In this document: piece after piece, positions 12,201 to 23,200 of the stretch
Position numbering within the stretch: the first letter of the stretch is position 1
Layout: every line of letters begins with the position of its first letter
DNA from: Tubiluchus corallicola
Taxonomy: Eukaryota > Priapulida > Priapulimorpha > Priapulimorphida > Tubiluchidae
DNA: 64,000 bases
Assembly: GCA_030141605.1 (NCBI GenBank)
Contig: JAQGDQ010000528.1
Coordinates: 89,365-153,364 of the forward strand
Reading direction: 5' to 3'
Made by a program: the position numbers and the translations under genes
Notes under the pieces: generated by a model
Told to the model about the DNA's origin: nothing
The model's database searches: none
The model's input: the letters and a program-made list of their open reading frames with translations, nothing else

Positions 12201-12441
12201 CTGCAGAATTTTTCATTTGTGAAATCCAATCACTTAGCTCTTGTTTAGCTGCGTACAGACAGTAAACGTCACATTTTGTATTTACAAACTGTAAATCCCC
12301 TGGTTTTGTGTATGTACACCTTAAGGCTCTGTCCGCTTGCGGTATAACATCATATCCGCAGAATTTGGCATTCCATGGTACTTGCGATGCACACCTAGTA
12401 AGTATACATAAAACGCATACACAAATCAAAGCAAACTTCAT
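145..12441 (-). CDS. Receptor gene 1 (3' partial): LRR-LRRCT-Ig-like-EGF(6+) membrane protein
   Basis: Spliced minus-strand gene. Visible exons in transcript order: 11817-12441, 10281-10421, 8537-8926, 7269-7382, 6497-6610, 4924-5037, 2696-2809, 1450-1563, 145-258. They total 1840 nt, about 613 codons, and the gene continues off the left edge, where the stalk, membrane and tail exons are expected by comparison with genes 2 and 3. All junctions are phase 1. The start chosen is the Met that aligns with the other two copies and begins a signal peptide; 27 residues upstream remain open in frame. The last three EGF exons are near-identical and sit in tandemly duplicated intron DNA. By domain content this is a secretory-pathway, probably type I surface protein. 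Role as a recognition receptor is inference. Splice sites and domain order are seen in the sequence; expression is not proven. Confidence 0.82.
1450..1563 (-). CDS. Gene 1 exon: EGF-like domain 5
   Basis: A 114-bp phase 1-1 exon with the DxNEC start and six cysteines, almost the same as 2696-2809 and 145-258. It lies inside the second unit (1306-2551) of the tandem duplication. Donor CAG|GTAAAC, acceptor CATTTTAG. Confidence 0.87.
2696..2809 (-). CDS. Gene 1 exon: EGF-like domain 4
   Basis: A 114-bp phase 1-1 exon beginning [10 protein letters not shown], a calcium-binding EGF type start, with six cysteines, ending CETG. It is nearly identical to the two EGF exons downstream in the transcript and lies in the third, truncated copy of the local tandem duplication. 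Confidence 0.87.
3351..5545. repeat. Diverged intron duplication around EGF exon 3
   Basis: About 410-430 bp at 3351-3765 is clearly related to 5111-5540; both share the landmark ACAATATTAGTTCGCATAAA near the start and a TGTTGGCAGTC motif later. A third, shorter relative lies near 4085-4200. These look like remnants of an older EGF-exon duplication in which one exon copy has been lost. Between them I see AT-rich intron only. Confidence 0.65.
4924..5037 (-). CDS. Gene 1 exon: EGF-like domain 3, GC-AG donor
   Basis: A 114-bp phase 1-1 exon with six cysteines ([25 protein letters not shown]). The only donor that keeps the 114-bp length and phase is CAG|GCAAGT, a GC-AG intron with otherwise perfect consensus. 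A GT lies 4 bp further on but would shift to phase 2. No DxNEC calcium-binding start. Confidence 0.82.
5780..6255 (-). mobile_element. CR1/L2-like LINE fragment, reverse transcriptase C-terminus
   Basis: Minus-strand translation contains a stretch like [12 protein letters not shown] followed by [18 protein letters not shown], the typical end of a CR1-like LINE reverse transcriptase (Y-x-x-x-V-W-x-P then RLEKVQRRFT). It is broken by stops and short. Followed at 6259-6450 by a pyrimidine-rich CTTTT tract. Confidence 0.6.
6497..6610 (-). CDS. Gene 1 exon: EGF-like domain 2
   Basis: A 114-bp phase 1-1 exon with all six EGF cysteines ([25 protein letters not shown]). The NECFS-PC start and the GP before the fourth cysteine match the second EGF of gene 3 (48511-48624), so domains 1 and 2 look ancestral to the cluster. 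Donor CG|GTGAGT. Confidence 0.87.
7269..7382 (-). CDS. Gene 1 exon: EGF-like domain 1
   Basis: A 114-bp phase 1-1 exon encoding 38 residues with six cysteines ([14 protein letters not shown], then YYTCTC and PTCGYG). The first EGF of each gene ends C-G/E-Y rather than C-E-T, so this module is orthologous to 49174-49287 and 27315-27428. Donor G|GTATGG, acceptor AATTCTAG. Confidence 0.87.
7383..8536. other. Intron of gene 1, no feature seen
   Basis: AT-rich intron between the Ig-like and first EGF exons. I see no further domain, RNA gene or clear repeat in it. Confidence 0.5.
8537..8926 (-). CDS. Gene 1 exon: aberrant Ig-like V domain
   Basis: A 390-bp phase 1-1 exon (130 residues). Ig features are a B-strand-like cysteine (VVMSLDFC), a C-strand tryptophan motif ([17 protein letters not shown]), a GRLDIT strand and a terminal DLTV G-strand. 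The F-strand motif reads [10 protein letters not shown]: the D-x-G-x-Y is there, but Trp stands where an Ig domain has Cys. Four cysteines (DFC, YKC, AHC, TCY) are shared with genes 2 and 3, so disulphides must pair differently. Calling it Ig-like rests on this motif set; a different beta-sandwich cannot be excluded. Confidence 0.7.
8968..9262 (-). repeat. Dispersed repeat X, copy 1 (inverted)
   Basis: Reverse-complement relative of 11375-11712 and 41013-41348. Landmarks are ATGTCACGTGACGGTTG, CGTTACTGTGGTACGCG and ACGCACAGACTAATGCAT. No coding capacity or terminal inverted repeat is obvious, so class is unknown (SINE, MITE or LTR piece). Confidence 0.65.
10281..10421 (-). CDS. Gene 1 exon: LRR C-terminal cap (LRRCT)
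   Basis: A 141-bp phase 1-1 exon with acceptor TTTTTTAG and donor CAG|GTAAAA. It encodes [12 protein letters not shown], then four more landmarks: VVGCSWP, an acidic stretch and SVDCV. The spacing of cysteines (CDC...C...C) with tryptophan and proline is the classic LRRCT flanking pattern, which closes the hydrophobic end of an LRR solenoid. A 690-bp foldback element is inserted in the intron just upstream. Confidence 0.85.
10509..11202. mobile_element. Foldback MITE, about 690 bp
   Basis: A near-perfect long inverted repeat: left arm 10509-10843, loop 10844-10871, right arm 10872-11202. Termini read TGTTACGAAGGCAGATT inward from both ends, flanked by TA dinucleotides, as for TA-target elements of the Tc1/mariner type. 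It inserted in the intron between the LRR and LRRCT exons of gene 1. An ORF at 11013-11231 is only the right arm. Confidence 0.85.
11375..11712 (+). repeat. Dispersed repeat X, copy 2, with AGTTC microsatellite
   Basis: Direct-orientation relative of 41013-41348, sharing GTCAAAGGTT, TACCGCAGCAACG, CATGTG and GCATTAGTCTGTACGTGGA. A short pentanucleotide array (AGTTC, about six units) lies at 11458-11489. It sits just 3' of the gene 1 LRR exon, in the intron. Confidence 0.65.
11817..12441 (-). CDS. Gene 1 exon: signal peptide + LRR ectodomain
   Basis: Encodes 208 residues plus one base (phase 0 to 1). The protein begins [19 protein letters not shown], a signal peptide, followed by QVPWN, which is identical in all three copies. 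A cysteine-rich N-terminal part (CDVYCLYA) leads into divergent leucine-rich repeats: conserved [37 protein letters not shown] and ALELDLS. It ends KINLAG, which splices directly to the LRR cap exon. Donor reads CTG|GTAGAT. An upstream in-frame Met at 12522 is possible, but its extension is not conserved between copies. Confidence 0.85.
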
Positions 12442-13390
12442 GTCTTGAGGAAAACGAACGTCTAAACGTAGTGCAACGTAAAGTAATAGCAACAATTGCA
12501 TGTATGTGAAACGTTCTACCAATTAACTACAATTGAGGCAATGATTACGTCACGATTTAGAACTTGCAATGAAATGGAATTATATCTCGTAATAATGATT
12601 GCGTATATTTTGCCAAACTACTCGCCAAGATGCTTATAAGGCTAATTAAATAGAATTTAAAACAAGTTCCATACTGCAGGCATAAGCAAAGATAAGACTC
12701 TGTAGTGACAAAAATCACCAAAAAAAAAGAACGATTATTTGAAAATTTGAGGGTTATGAACTATTTCCACTCAACCGTTCGATTCTTAAATCTAAGCTCT
12801 TTTACTGCAGCATGTGGGTAGGTTTGTATGTATTCACAAATCAATTGAATTTACTGTTACAAATAAAAACAGTATTTATTGTGAGAAAATGAGACACAGC
12901 CTCATTATAGTAAAATTACTTGTAACTGTTAGTAAAACTCAGGTTTTGTACATATTCATTGTGAGAAAAATGCCAAATAACAAAGCTTCAATAATTTTTA
13001 GTCTAATTTACTGACACCTAAATCATTTAATAAACCACTTTAACGAAGAATTGTTTAAACTACTTAAATAAAAAAACTTAACTGGTAAAACAGTTAATAT
13101 ATGTGGCAATATAAATATAAACTTGCTCCAATACAGTGAAAATGCATCTATTCCAACTATCTCAACATGCTATATGAAAACAGCGTTTTTCTGCTGTTAC
13201 ACAAAATATACGGACGATCACCAACTCAAAAGCTCTCATCGACCACATAGATACTAATAATACGCAACATCCACTCGTTACAAGATTGTCACATGTGAAG
13301 TAGCAAACCACTTACCAATTTTTACAGTAAGTAAATCATCGTTAATTTAAAAAAGCACCAAAAATCTAGTCATCAGGGACAGTAAACACT
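12442..13390. other. Upstream region of gene 1
   Basis: Between the gene 1 start and a LINE remnant. The 5' untranslated region and promoter should lie here, but I cannot mark a TATA box or transcription start with confidence. No other gene seen. Confidence 0.4.
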
Positions 13391-14560
13391 TCAATTCCGG
13401 GCATCTCCTTACTGCTCTGAAAGAAGCATTGTTCAGTGTTCCCAATTCTAAAACTTACGACATCAACATTACATTCAAATTTGCCAACGACGCTTTCACT
13501 CCTACGTTGCATCATCATCGCACGTTAAGAAGAAGAGAGTCGAGGACATTTCGCAAACCATGGATCACTCCTGGTATTTCAAAATTAATTCAAACAAGAA
13601 GTGTTGATATTAAACACAAAATATCTATAACTCCATTTACAAAATCAACTACTACAAAACGAACAAGCTCAATCATGGTAAGTCCTCATCAAGAAAGAAT
13701 TACTATAATAACTTATTTCACCTTTACAAAAACAACCTGACAAAAACATGGAGAACTCTTACCGGCATTTTGAAAGTAAAAGATAAAAAATATGCCATTC
13801 CGTCAGTGCTTGAAGTGAATGGCAAAATCTATACTGACTCTACGTCAATTACAAATTGGTTTAATCAGTTGGCTTCAATATAGCTAAAATCATACATCTG
13901 CTTGTACTGATTTTAAAAGTTACTTACCGGTTCCAAATTGCAATTCAGTCTTTCCTAATCCCGTAATTCTTGAAGAAAGTAAAAGTACTTTAGCTAAACC
14001 CAGTACTAATAAATCCCCTGTAACCGATGATATTCCAATCAAATATTTTTCAAACCAACATCCGAAGTAATTGCGCCACTCCTAGTTTAATTGATAAAAA
14101 ATGCTTAAGTCGCGAACTCTTTCCTAACTGCGTAAAAATAGCCAAATTCACTGTCATTTACAAATCTGATTCTTCACTAAACTTATCCAATCTTCAACCA
14201 ATTTCAAATCCATCCTTAAAACTTTTTGAAAAGGCTTTGTGTCAGCGCTTAAATAACTTCTACCACTTCTACACAAGCAATATTTTATAAAAATTTTGAT
14301 TTGAAATTGAAATTCATTCTCTATAGCCCTAGCTATAACCGAATTTATAGAAAAGTGACAGCTCTGTCTGGACAAAAACTCTGTTACATGTGCAATGTTT
14401 CAAGATCTGTTGAAACGTTCGCCACAATCCAGCACTATATCTTACTTCATAAACTAGAAAACTATGACATATGAGGTGCAGTCTTAAATCTCATCAAATG
14501 ATCCCTGGACAATTGTCAAACCATGTAAAAAAATTGCGCATAACACACAATGACAAACCA
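13390..14560 (+). mobile_element. Decayed CR1/jockey-like LINE (linker + reverse transcriptase)
   Basis: Plus-strand pieces in shifted frames read as a LINE polymerase: RKPWITPGISKLIQ near 13550 (the P-W-I-T-x-G linker), TWRTLTGILK near 13750, VTDDIPIKYF near 14020, LFPNCVKIAKFTVIYKSD with SNLQPIS near 14120-14210, and YILLHKLENYDI near 14445. Many stops and frameshifts; no intact ORF. Lies between genes 1 and 2. Confidence 0.75.
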
Positions 14561-14569
14561 TACTTCATT

Positions 14570-14880
14570 CACCACATCAGACCACCCACACCACCTCACT
14601 CACAACTCCCCACATTCACCATGCTGCACGAACACCACACTGCCCTACACCACACTACATGACCCACATCGTACCACTCCGCGACCTTACCCACGTCATC
14701 CTCTCCACAAAACACCACGATACCCACATTGCACTACGCTACCCCAACATGCCAACCACACCACACCAACCACACCACACCCACCACATCACACCCACCG
14801 CATCACACCATTCACAGCACACTCACTGCACCCACTATGCCACACCATCCGCAGCATACTCATTACACCCACACCCGTAA
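14570..14880 (+). repeat. CA/CCA-rich, G-depleted low-complexity tract
   Basis: About 310 bp composed almost only of C, A and T on the plus strand, with irregular CACAC/CCACA words. The long ORF at 14550-15335 (His, Pro and Thr-rich at its start) is a by-product of this composition and then runs into unrelated sequence; I do not accept it as a gene. Confidence 0.7.
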
Positions 14881-15425
14881 TCTATAACACTGCAGAACGG
14901 CGGGTGACAACAATGCTTAGAACAGCTGCAAAATTCCTCAAACTCAAAGACAATGTTTTTCCTCAAGTTCTCAACAGTGAACAGCACTGGCCACTGGGTG
15001 GTTTGGCAAGAACTTCAAAATTCATCACTCCCATTTCATCTCTCTCAAGGAAACCTTCAAAGCCTTATAGACCGTTTCATCTTCTCTCTGTGAGTGTGCT
15101 TATTTATTCTCAATATGCCCAAAGAATTGCTCAAATCGAGTTTTCTGGAGTTTTTGTAATTTTTCACAAAATTTGGACGCATGGTCCTGGGAAAACGGCC
15201 ATTGTGGGAAACTGTGACCTTTTCTCTAATACACTTACTGCAGACAGTGTTGAACGCGCCAAGCGAATTATTAAGAATGGAACTGTAATGCTTCAGAAGT
15301 TGGTTGGTGTTGTAAACTGCTGCTATTGTTTGTGATTAAATAGTTCATTACTGGCTGCTCTGTTTTGTGGAGTTTTCGTAGGGAATGTTGTTTTATCAAG
15401 AAGCTATAATGATAACGATAATGAT

Positions 15426-15840
<415 letters not shown>

Positions 15841-16660
15841 AGCGCTTTATTTTAGGTACTTAATTTGTAAATACCCTCCATTAGTATTGCATAGTTTTAG
15901 GTAAAAATAGACATCAGGTTGTGATTAACTCCGTCCTCACTTTAATTCTATATTCTCCTGAAAATATTGCAATCTTTTCGCTGAGTTCTAGCGGATGTAG
16001 ACGAGGTGTTTTATTTTTTCGGTTTTGGAATCTTCGTACATTGACTTAATTGTTTAAGTCATAACATCTTTAATCATTTTTCTGATAAGAATAATTTACT
16101 TACATAATTATAGAATGTTGTTTATTTATTGTCGATGTCACAGGGCAGGCTCATATGTTTTGGTTGAGTAGGGTTACAAGTTATTATAGAAAATGCTTAA
16201 ACTTTGTTTATGCTGCTTTAATTTTTCTCCACAGCCAAAAAGCCAGTCCAGAAGTATAACATGGGCAAAATATAAGTGATATGACACTGCAATTTCATGC
16301 AATTTCTTCGATCAAGCAATATTAACATAATTATTAGTCTTAAATCTAAGGCATACTAGCAGAAAAACTTTAAGAAAAGTGGCTGCGATAATTTATTGTA
16401 TATTTTTATTTAAATAACAATTCGTGGTTATTATGGCTGTTTGGCTACATTTACTTTTGTTTATGAAAAATGAGTCATCATTTATAAAAATTAAAAAATG
16501 GACATGAATTATAGTATCTTGTAAGTTTGATAACACATTCTGAGAATGTGTAATGAATATGCGGATATGAAAATGTGGATATATATTAGGATATGCCCCT
16601 TTGAAAAATGTACGTAAAACAAGTTCTGCTTAATTTATAACTAGGAAATACAAAAGATAA

Positions 16661-16666
16661 TTTATT
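16661..16666 (-). promoter_or_regulatory. Candidate poly(A) signal of gene 2
   Basis: AATAAA on the minus strand, about 140 nt after the proposed stop codon. No downstream GU-rich element was assessed. Confidence 0.4.
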
Positions 16667-16802
16667 TGTCGTCTTGTGCATCGGGAAGCCAATCATAATA
16701 ATAAAAGCTTCTCTGAAAAAGTCGTCATCTTCACTGGGTAAAGTAGATAGCAGAAACGACGTCAGAGAAGCCATGCAGAAAAGAGGTCAGAGAAGCCATG
16801 CT

Positions 16803-16837
16803 TTAATTTAGGGCTGATGCATGTTGCTCGGCTGGAT
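16803..16837 (-). CDS. Gene 2 terminal coding exon
   Basis: Acceptor ATTTTGCAG followed in phase 1 by [11 protein letters not shown] and a TAA stop. A Q-H-(D)A-S stretch also opens the gene 3 tail exon, which supports homology. AATAAA on the minus strand at 16661-16666 is a plausible poly(A) signal. Confidence 0.55.
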
Positions 16838-17205
16838 CTGCAAAATATAATAATACAGAAGAGATAAATAAGATCATTTTGAACTGTTATCTAAAAAACT
16901 GAATGTACAGTGTAAGATGCCAAAAAGACACTTAGATAGTTGAGTTAATTTTACTGTTATCTCTTAAACTTATAAAAAAAAGTAACACAAGCAGTAAAAA
17001 GCTAATTATTTATATTAATGCTGTATGGAAATTTTCAGGCCCGGTGTTAGCTGCCATTCAGTAGACGGTTGTGATGTAACTGTTGGAGTTCTATGTCTAT
17101 GTCTATGTCTATGTCTATGTCTATGTCTATGTCTATGTCTATGTCTATGTCTATGTCTATGTCTATGTCTATGTCTATGTCTATGTCTCTGTCTCTGTCT
17201 CTGTC

Positions 17206-17286
<81 letters not shown>

Positions 17287-20200
17287 ACGTCTACGTCTAC
17301 GTCTACGTCTATGTCTATGTCTATGTCTATGTGACTTTTCGTAATCGCACTGTCTGCAAGCGTGCGCTGTTTAAACTAGTTCAAACTTTTGCAGCTTATC
17401 TAATTTTCACGCAATATCACGAAATTGGTAGAAATCTAGTTTTTTGTATAAATTTTATTATACTTCTGACAGTATTTGACAGAGCACTGTTTTACTTCAG
17501 CTGATGAATGTGACATCATTGGTGTTAAGTAGAATGGCCGAGTGGTTTGTATTTGGTGCTGCAAACACTCAGGCTTGAGTTCGAGACCACCGGCTGGCAA
17601 CACCAGGATATATACCATGCATTGTGTGTTGGGTCCTCACCTGTCTTGTTGTAAGTCGCTGAATAGCCGTTAATACTAATGTTGTCTGTCAAATGAGCAA
17701 GAGTAAATAAATCTTGTCTTTTGCTTGACAAATTGGCATTCAAAATAGCAGCGCCCAAGTGTGAAATAATGCGACTTTAAAGTAACTTTATTACTTATAC
17801 GAGGCGCTTAGCCATATTTATTACCAAATCCATGTAACAATTCTTCAGAACATTGAAAAAAGCCTAACTTCTCAGAAGGCTTAAGCTGTGATTTATTGAG
17901 TCTCACACAGCATAATTCTTGTGTAAATGTAAGAAATCAATGCAAGTTACACTATTACAATTTTGTTTTTTCGACAACTTCAGTTTTTTATGTGATGCAA
18001 CCTTCCTTACCTGTTTATCGTTTTCTGTTTGCTGGTGGTATTCTAGTGTCGCTGCTTTGTGCTAAAAATAAATAAATATTTGATATGTCTCTGTAAGTCT
18101 TTTGATATAATCTGATTTAACATTAAATACTTTAATTCTTAGTTTCGATTGCTCAATACAGTTGAAATACACGTCTGACAGCCAATCAGTTATGTTTACA
18201 CAAAAGACGTCACTGCGCTAACGCGCATAGTGAAACCAGAACAACAGGTATTGCATTTCAAAAGCTTTAGCTGATGATGCACGCGTTAGGTCTACAGTGT
18301 CGCTATGCGTACGATCATAGACCTGAGCATGATCGTAGGTCTGAGCATGATCATAGATCTGAGCATGATCATAGATCTGTGCATGATCATAGATCTGAGC
18401 ATGATCGTAGCTCTGAGCATGATCATAGATCTGAGCATGATCATAGATCTGTGCATGATCATAGATCTGAGCATGATCACAGACCTGAGCATGATCATAG
18501 ATCTGAGCAAGATCGTAGATATGTGCATGATCGTAGATACGAGCATGATCATAGATCTGTGCATGATCGTAGGTCTGAGCATGATCGTAGATCTGAGCAT
18601 GGTCATAGACCTGAGCATGATCATAGATCTGTGCATGATCGTAGATATGAGCATGATCATAGATCTGTGTATGATCGTAGATATGAGCATGATAATAGAT
18701 CTGTGCATGATCGTAGATCTGAGCATGATCATAGATCTGAGCATGGTCATAGATCTGTGCATGATCATAGACCTGTGCATGATCATAGACCTGAGCATGA
18801 TCATAGATCTGTGCATGTCGTAGATATGAGCATGATCATAGATCTGTGTATGATCGTAGATATGAGCATGATCATAGATCTGAGCCTGATCATAGATCTG
18901 TGCATGATCATAGACCTGTGCATGATCATAGACCTGAGCATGATCATAGATCTGTGCATGATCGTAGATATGAGCATGATCATAGATCTGTGTATGATCG
19001 TAGATATGAGCATGATCATAGATCTGTGCATGATCGTAGGTCTGAGCATGATCATAGATCTGTGCATGATCATAGATCTGAGCATGACCATAGATCTGTG
19101 CATGATCGTAGATCTGTGCATGATCGTAGATCTGAGCATGATCATAGATCTGTGCATGATCGTATATTTGAGCATGATTATAGATCTGTGCATGATCGTA
19201 GATCTGTGCATGATCGTAGGTCTGAGCATGATCATAGAGACTAATGCCTAAGCAAACCCACGTTGTTGTTTGACCTGTGTGTAGCAGTAGTCAAGCGCTA
19301 TTGTTTGTGAAAGGAAACAGAACGAATTGAAACTGTACGAGCACAATATGAACTAGTAACTAACTGGTTGAGACGAAATTTTCATTTATCCCCTCACCGA
19401 TCTCCACTATACTCATGCAAAAAATTCACTTCATCTTTTTTATAATCATTAATACACTATAGATTAGCTTTGCACTGTTCACTCAGAATGACGTGAGATC
19501 TCGAGTAAACAATGAAAAGAAAACAAATTTTATTAAAGCCTTATGAAATGTTTCGTCATCAGTGACTGATCGCCAATCAAACAATCAGTTATACAGGCAG
19601 AGGCTATAGTACAGAAATCCATTAATAATTTAAAAGAAAATCAAATGTAAAGAATTAACAGGCCCGTAGAAAATAAAGACATAGAATAAAAGCATAGCTA
19701 GATGTTTCAACAGAGCTGTTAGTTCATTTACATATTTGACTTTCTTGTAAATGCATAATTAGTGAATTTCTGTATTGTAAGTTTTGCCTGTATAACTGGC
19801 TGTTTGTTTGTGTGATCTATCATTGATGATGACTACAATCAAGGCTGCAATCAAAACGTTTGTGATATACTTTATAAAGTTTTATAAACTTTTAATAAAA
19901 GGTATTTTTTAGTGTTACTGTAACTGCCTGCCTAAATCCAATACAATGCAAAACTAATGACAATTTTGAATATTATGCAACAGTGTAACCCTGTTTTTGA
20001 CTCTCAGTTATATAAGGAGTAAAAGTAATTTACATCATTAGTTGATGTTTGATGAATCTATCTGATAGAATGTCTTTGTGAAATGGCAATAATGCATAAA
20101 ATGAAAACATGAGAAACCAAATTACCTGACCATTCGGACCCTTCTGCAGCTAAACGAAAAAAAAACGATAAAAGTTATTATTATTTCAGCATCAGTAGAG

Positions 20201-23200
20201 AAACGAAAATATTTTAAACAAAGTTAGAGAAGCTGAAATGGATCTTCACGAATGCTGCGTTTTAGCCATAGGGGTTATTTGCCATGTTTAGATATACGAG
20301 TATTGCAAAGAGCTTTTTATAATGTGTGGCATTGACGATAATAACGGTGTTGAGTACAGCGATGATGGTCTTGGCGATCGTAGTGGTGGTGACGATCATG
20401 ACAAATTTCACTCCCTTCAATTGAGTTTTGCCTGAGAGAGGCCAATATTGAATGATCATTTGCTATAACTGAAAATCATTAGAGTACCCCACGGGTCATT
20501 TGCAGCTTGGCATCTTGTGCACATAATAATAAGTATATTATTAAATACTTTTACGTACAATGCCGTAATGATCATTGTGGATATATTTAATAAATAAATA
20601 AATCTGAATTAACTAAATTTGCCCCTACAGTGAAAGCATGTGAATGCGGGTGAACGTTTTAAAGACTTGTGTAACACGAGATGCTCATTTTAAGAACCAC
20701 AAAACTGCAGCACGATTTATCTACAGCTAAAATTAGTCTTAGTTTTTCTAAGCATTGTCTAGGCATTCCTTCATTACACAACCCATTAAGGTCATACATA
20801 TTGAAAACGGAAAAATTAGATAGGTGCAGCTAAATACCTACTGAAAAAAAACTACTGAAAATCTGAATGTCCGTATTCCTTTTTACTTTTGGTTATCTTT
20901 ATTAGTTTAAGAAGATGACAGCAAGCACCTGAGGTTGTGAAAACGCATGATGTTAATAACGCCAATTATACTCTATTGTGATAGCTTTTTGATTGAATTT
21001 TCTGATCTCAAAGCATATGATCATTATTATCGATCTTATTCCAATATTCATTTATATCGATTAACTGCATTTGAATTTTATAATACGCCTATAAGAATAT
21101 GTTAATTTAATTTTTAATGATAAATTAAAGACATAGTGCCAACTGCCAAGCCACCAAATGCTTTACATAGTGCCAAGCCACCAAATACTTTACATAGTGC
21201 CAAGCCACCAAATGCTTTACATAGTGCCAAGCCACCAAATACTTTACATAGTGCCAAGCCACCAAATGCTTTATATAGTGCCAAGCCACCAAATGCTTTA
21301 CATAGTGCCAAGCCACCAAATGCTTTACATAGTGCCAAGCCACCAAATGCTTTACATTGTACCAAGCCACCAAATGCTTTACATAGTGCCAAGCCACCAA
21401 ATGCTTTACATAGTGCCAAGCCACCAAATGCTTTACATAGTGCCAAGCCACCAAATGCTTTACGCAGTGCCAAGCCACCAAATGCTTTACGCAGTGCCAA
21501 GCCACCAAATGCTTTACATAGTGACAAGCCACCAAATGCTTTACATAGTGCCAAGTCACCAAATGCTTTACATAGTGCCAAGCCACCAAATGCTTTACAT
21601 AGTGCCAAGCCACCAAATGCTTTACATAGTGCCAAGCCACCAAATGCTTTACATAGTGCCAAGCCACCAAATACTTTACATAGTGCCAAGCCACCAAATG
21701 CTTTACATAGTGCCAAGCCACCAAATGCTTTACATAGTGCCAAGCCACCAAATGCTTTACATAGTGCCAAGTCACCAAATGCTTTACATAGTGCCAAGCC
21801 ACCAAATGCTTTACATAGTGCCAAGCCACCAAATGCTTTACATAGTGCCAAGCCACCAAATGCTTTACATAGTGCCAAGCCACCAAATGCTTTACATAGT
21901 GCCAAGCCACCAAATGCTTTACATAGTGCCAAGCCACCAAATGCTTTACATTGTACCAAGCCACCAAATGCTTTACATGGTGCCAAGCCACCAAATGCTT
22001 TATATAGTGCCAAGCCACCAAATGCTTTATATAGTGCCAAGCCACCAAATATTTTACATAGTGCCAAGCCACCAAATGCTTTATATCTTGCCAAAACACC
22101 AAATGCTTTACATAGTGCCAAGCCACCAAATGCTTTACATAGTGCCAAGCCACCAAATGCTTTATATAGTGCCAAGCCACCAAATGCTTTACATAGTGCC
22201 AAGCCACCAAATGCTTTATATAGTGCCAAGCCACCAAATGCTTTATATAGTGCCAAGCCACCAAATGCTTTACATAGTGTCAAGCCACCAAATACTTTAC
22301 AGAGTGCCAAGCCACCAAAACTAGATTCTGTAAATGAACAAGGGCAGCGTTTTTACGACTCTTGTAAAATGGTCTCATAAAATTTCTTCTATAAAAATAA
22401 CTTCATTATTGGCTAATTTGCATTGTCCTGCATGTGTGAGATAAATACTTCTTATATCTTATATCTTACGTTGTATTATCATTTTGCTCTACCGTCTGCA
22501 GATTTTCTTGAAATTCAACCTCTGGATTCGACGAGAAATATGTTAGATATTTTTAGAATATTGTTAATGATTTTCCCTGCCTGTTGTTACAAGTTCACTG
22601 AATACAGAATAACTTTAACAAAACATTAACATTCTCAAACTCAATTTACAGCTGGTGCAGAAACAACCTCGAACCAGTTACTTACAGATCTAGCATTGCT
22701 TAATTTTGTAGCTGAACACCAACCGGAACTAAATTTCTATTGCACTTAATGATTTTAGGAAGGCAAAAATGGTCAAGCATTTTTGTGGAAATTTTAGTTT
22801 TTTGTTCTACTGATGTCAAACCTACTCTGTTTAAATATTGTTGTTCATCTTTCTGTTATTTTAATCTCTGGATCTAAGCAAATGAAAAGCAGCCTACCAT
22901 TTTGCAACGACGAAGCTCTTTACTTACCATAGGAGCACAACGGCATCTGGAATATGTTCAGAGATTGGCTGTTATCATTTTAAAGTGATTTTATGTAAAA
23001 TACATTTACCCTTCGACAGCGTGTTTTAAATTTAAACAATGAAGCGATACGCAGTTCTTATTCTTAGTATTGATGGCACTCTAAATTCGAAACTTTTTGC
23101 CGTTTAGGAATATGCACACGGTCACCCTTTGTAAATATTTAGCTTACTAATCCTCTGTTCTTTGAGTAAATATTTATTTCATTTCTCTTGTGGTAGTATT

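Noticed and set aside
14550-15335. 261-residue ORF rich in His, Pro and Thr
   Set aside because: First half is the CA-rich low-complexity tract; no recognisable domain in the rest.
17529-17606. Functional tRNA-Leu or tRNA-Ser
   Set aside because: A- and B-box-like words are present, but the acceptor stem does not pair and flanking sequence fits a SINE.
18274-19251. Long His/Arg-rich ORF over the 18-bp repeat
   Set aside because: Repeat unit is a multiple of three, so frames stay open on both strands. No splice sites, start context or independent coding signal.
21131-22319. CRISPR-like regular repeats
   Set aside because: Repeats are directly contiguous with no variable spacers, and the window is eukaryotic.
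21136-22380. 414-residue AKPPNALHS-repeat ORF
   Set aside because: Same reason: 27-bp minisatellite with open frames in several phases on both strands, inside an intron.
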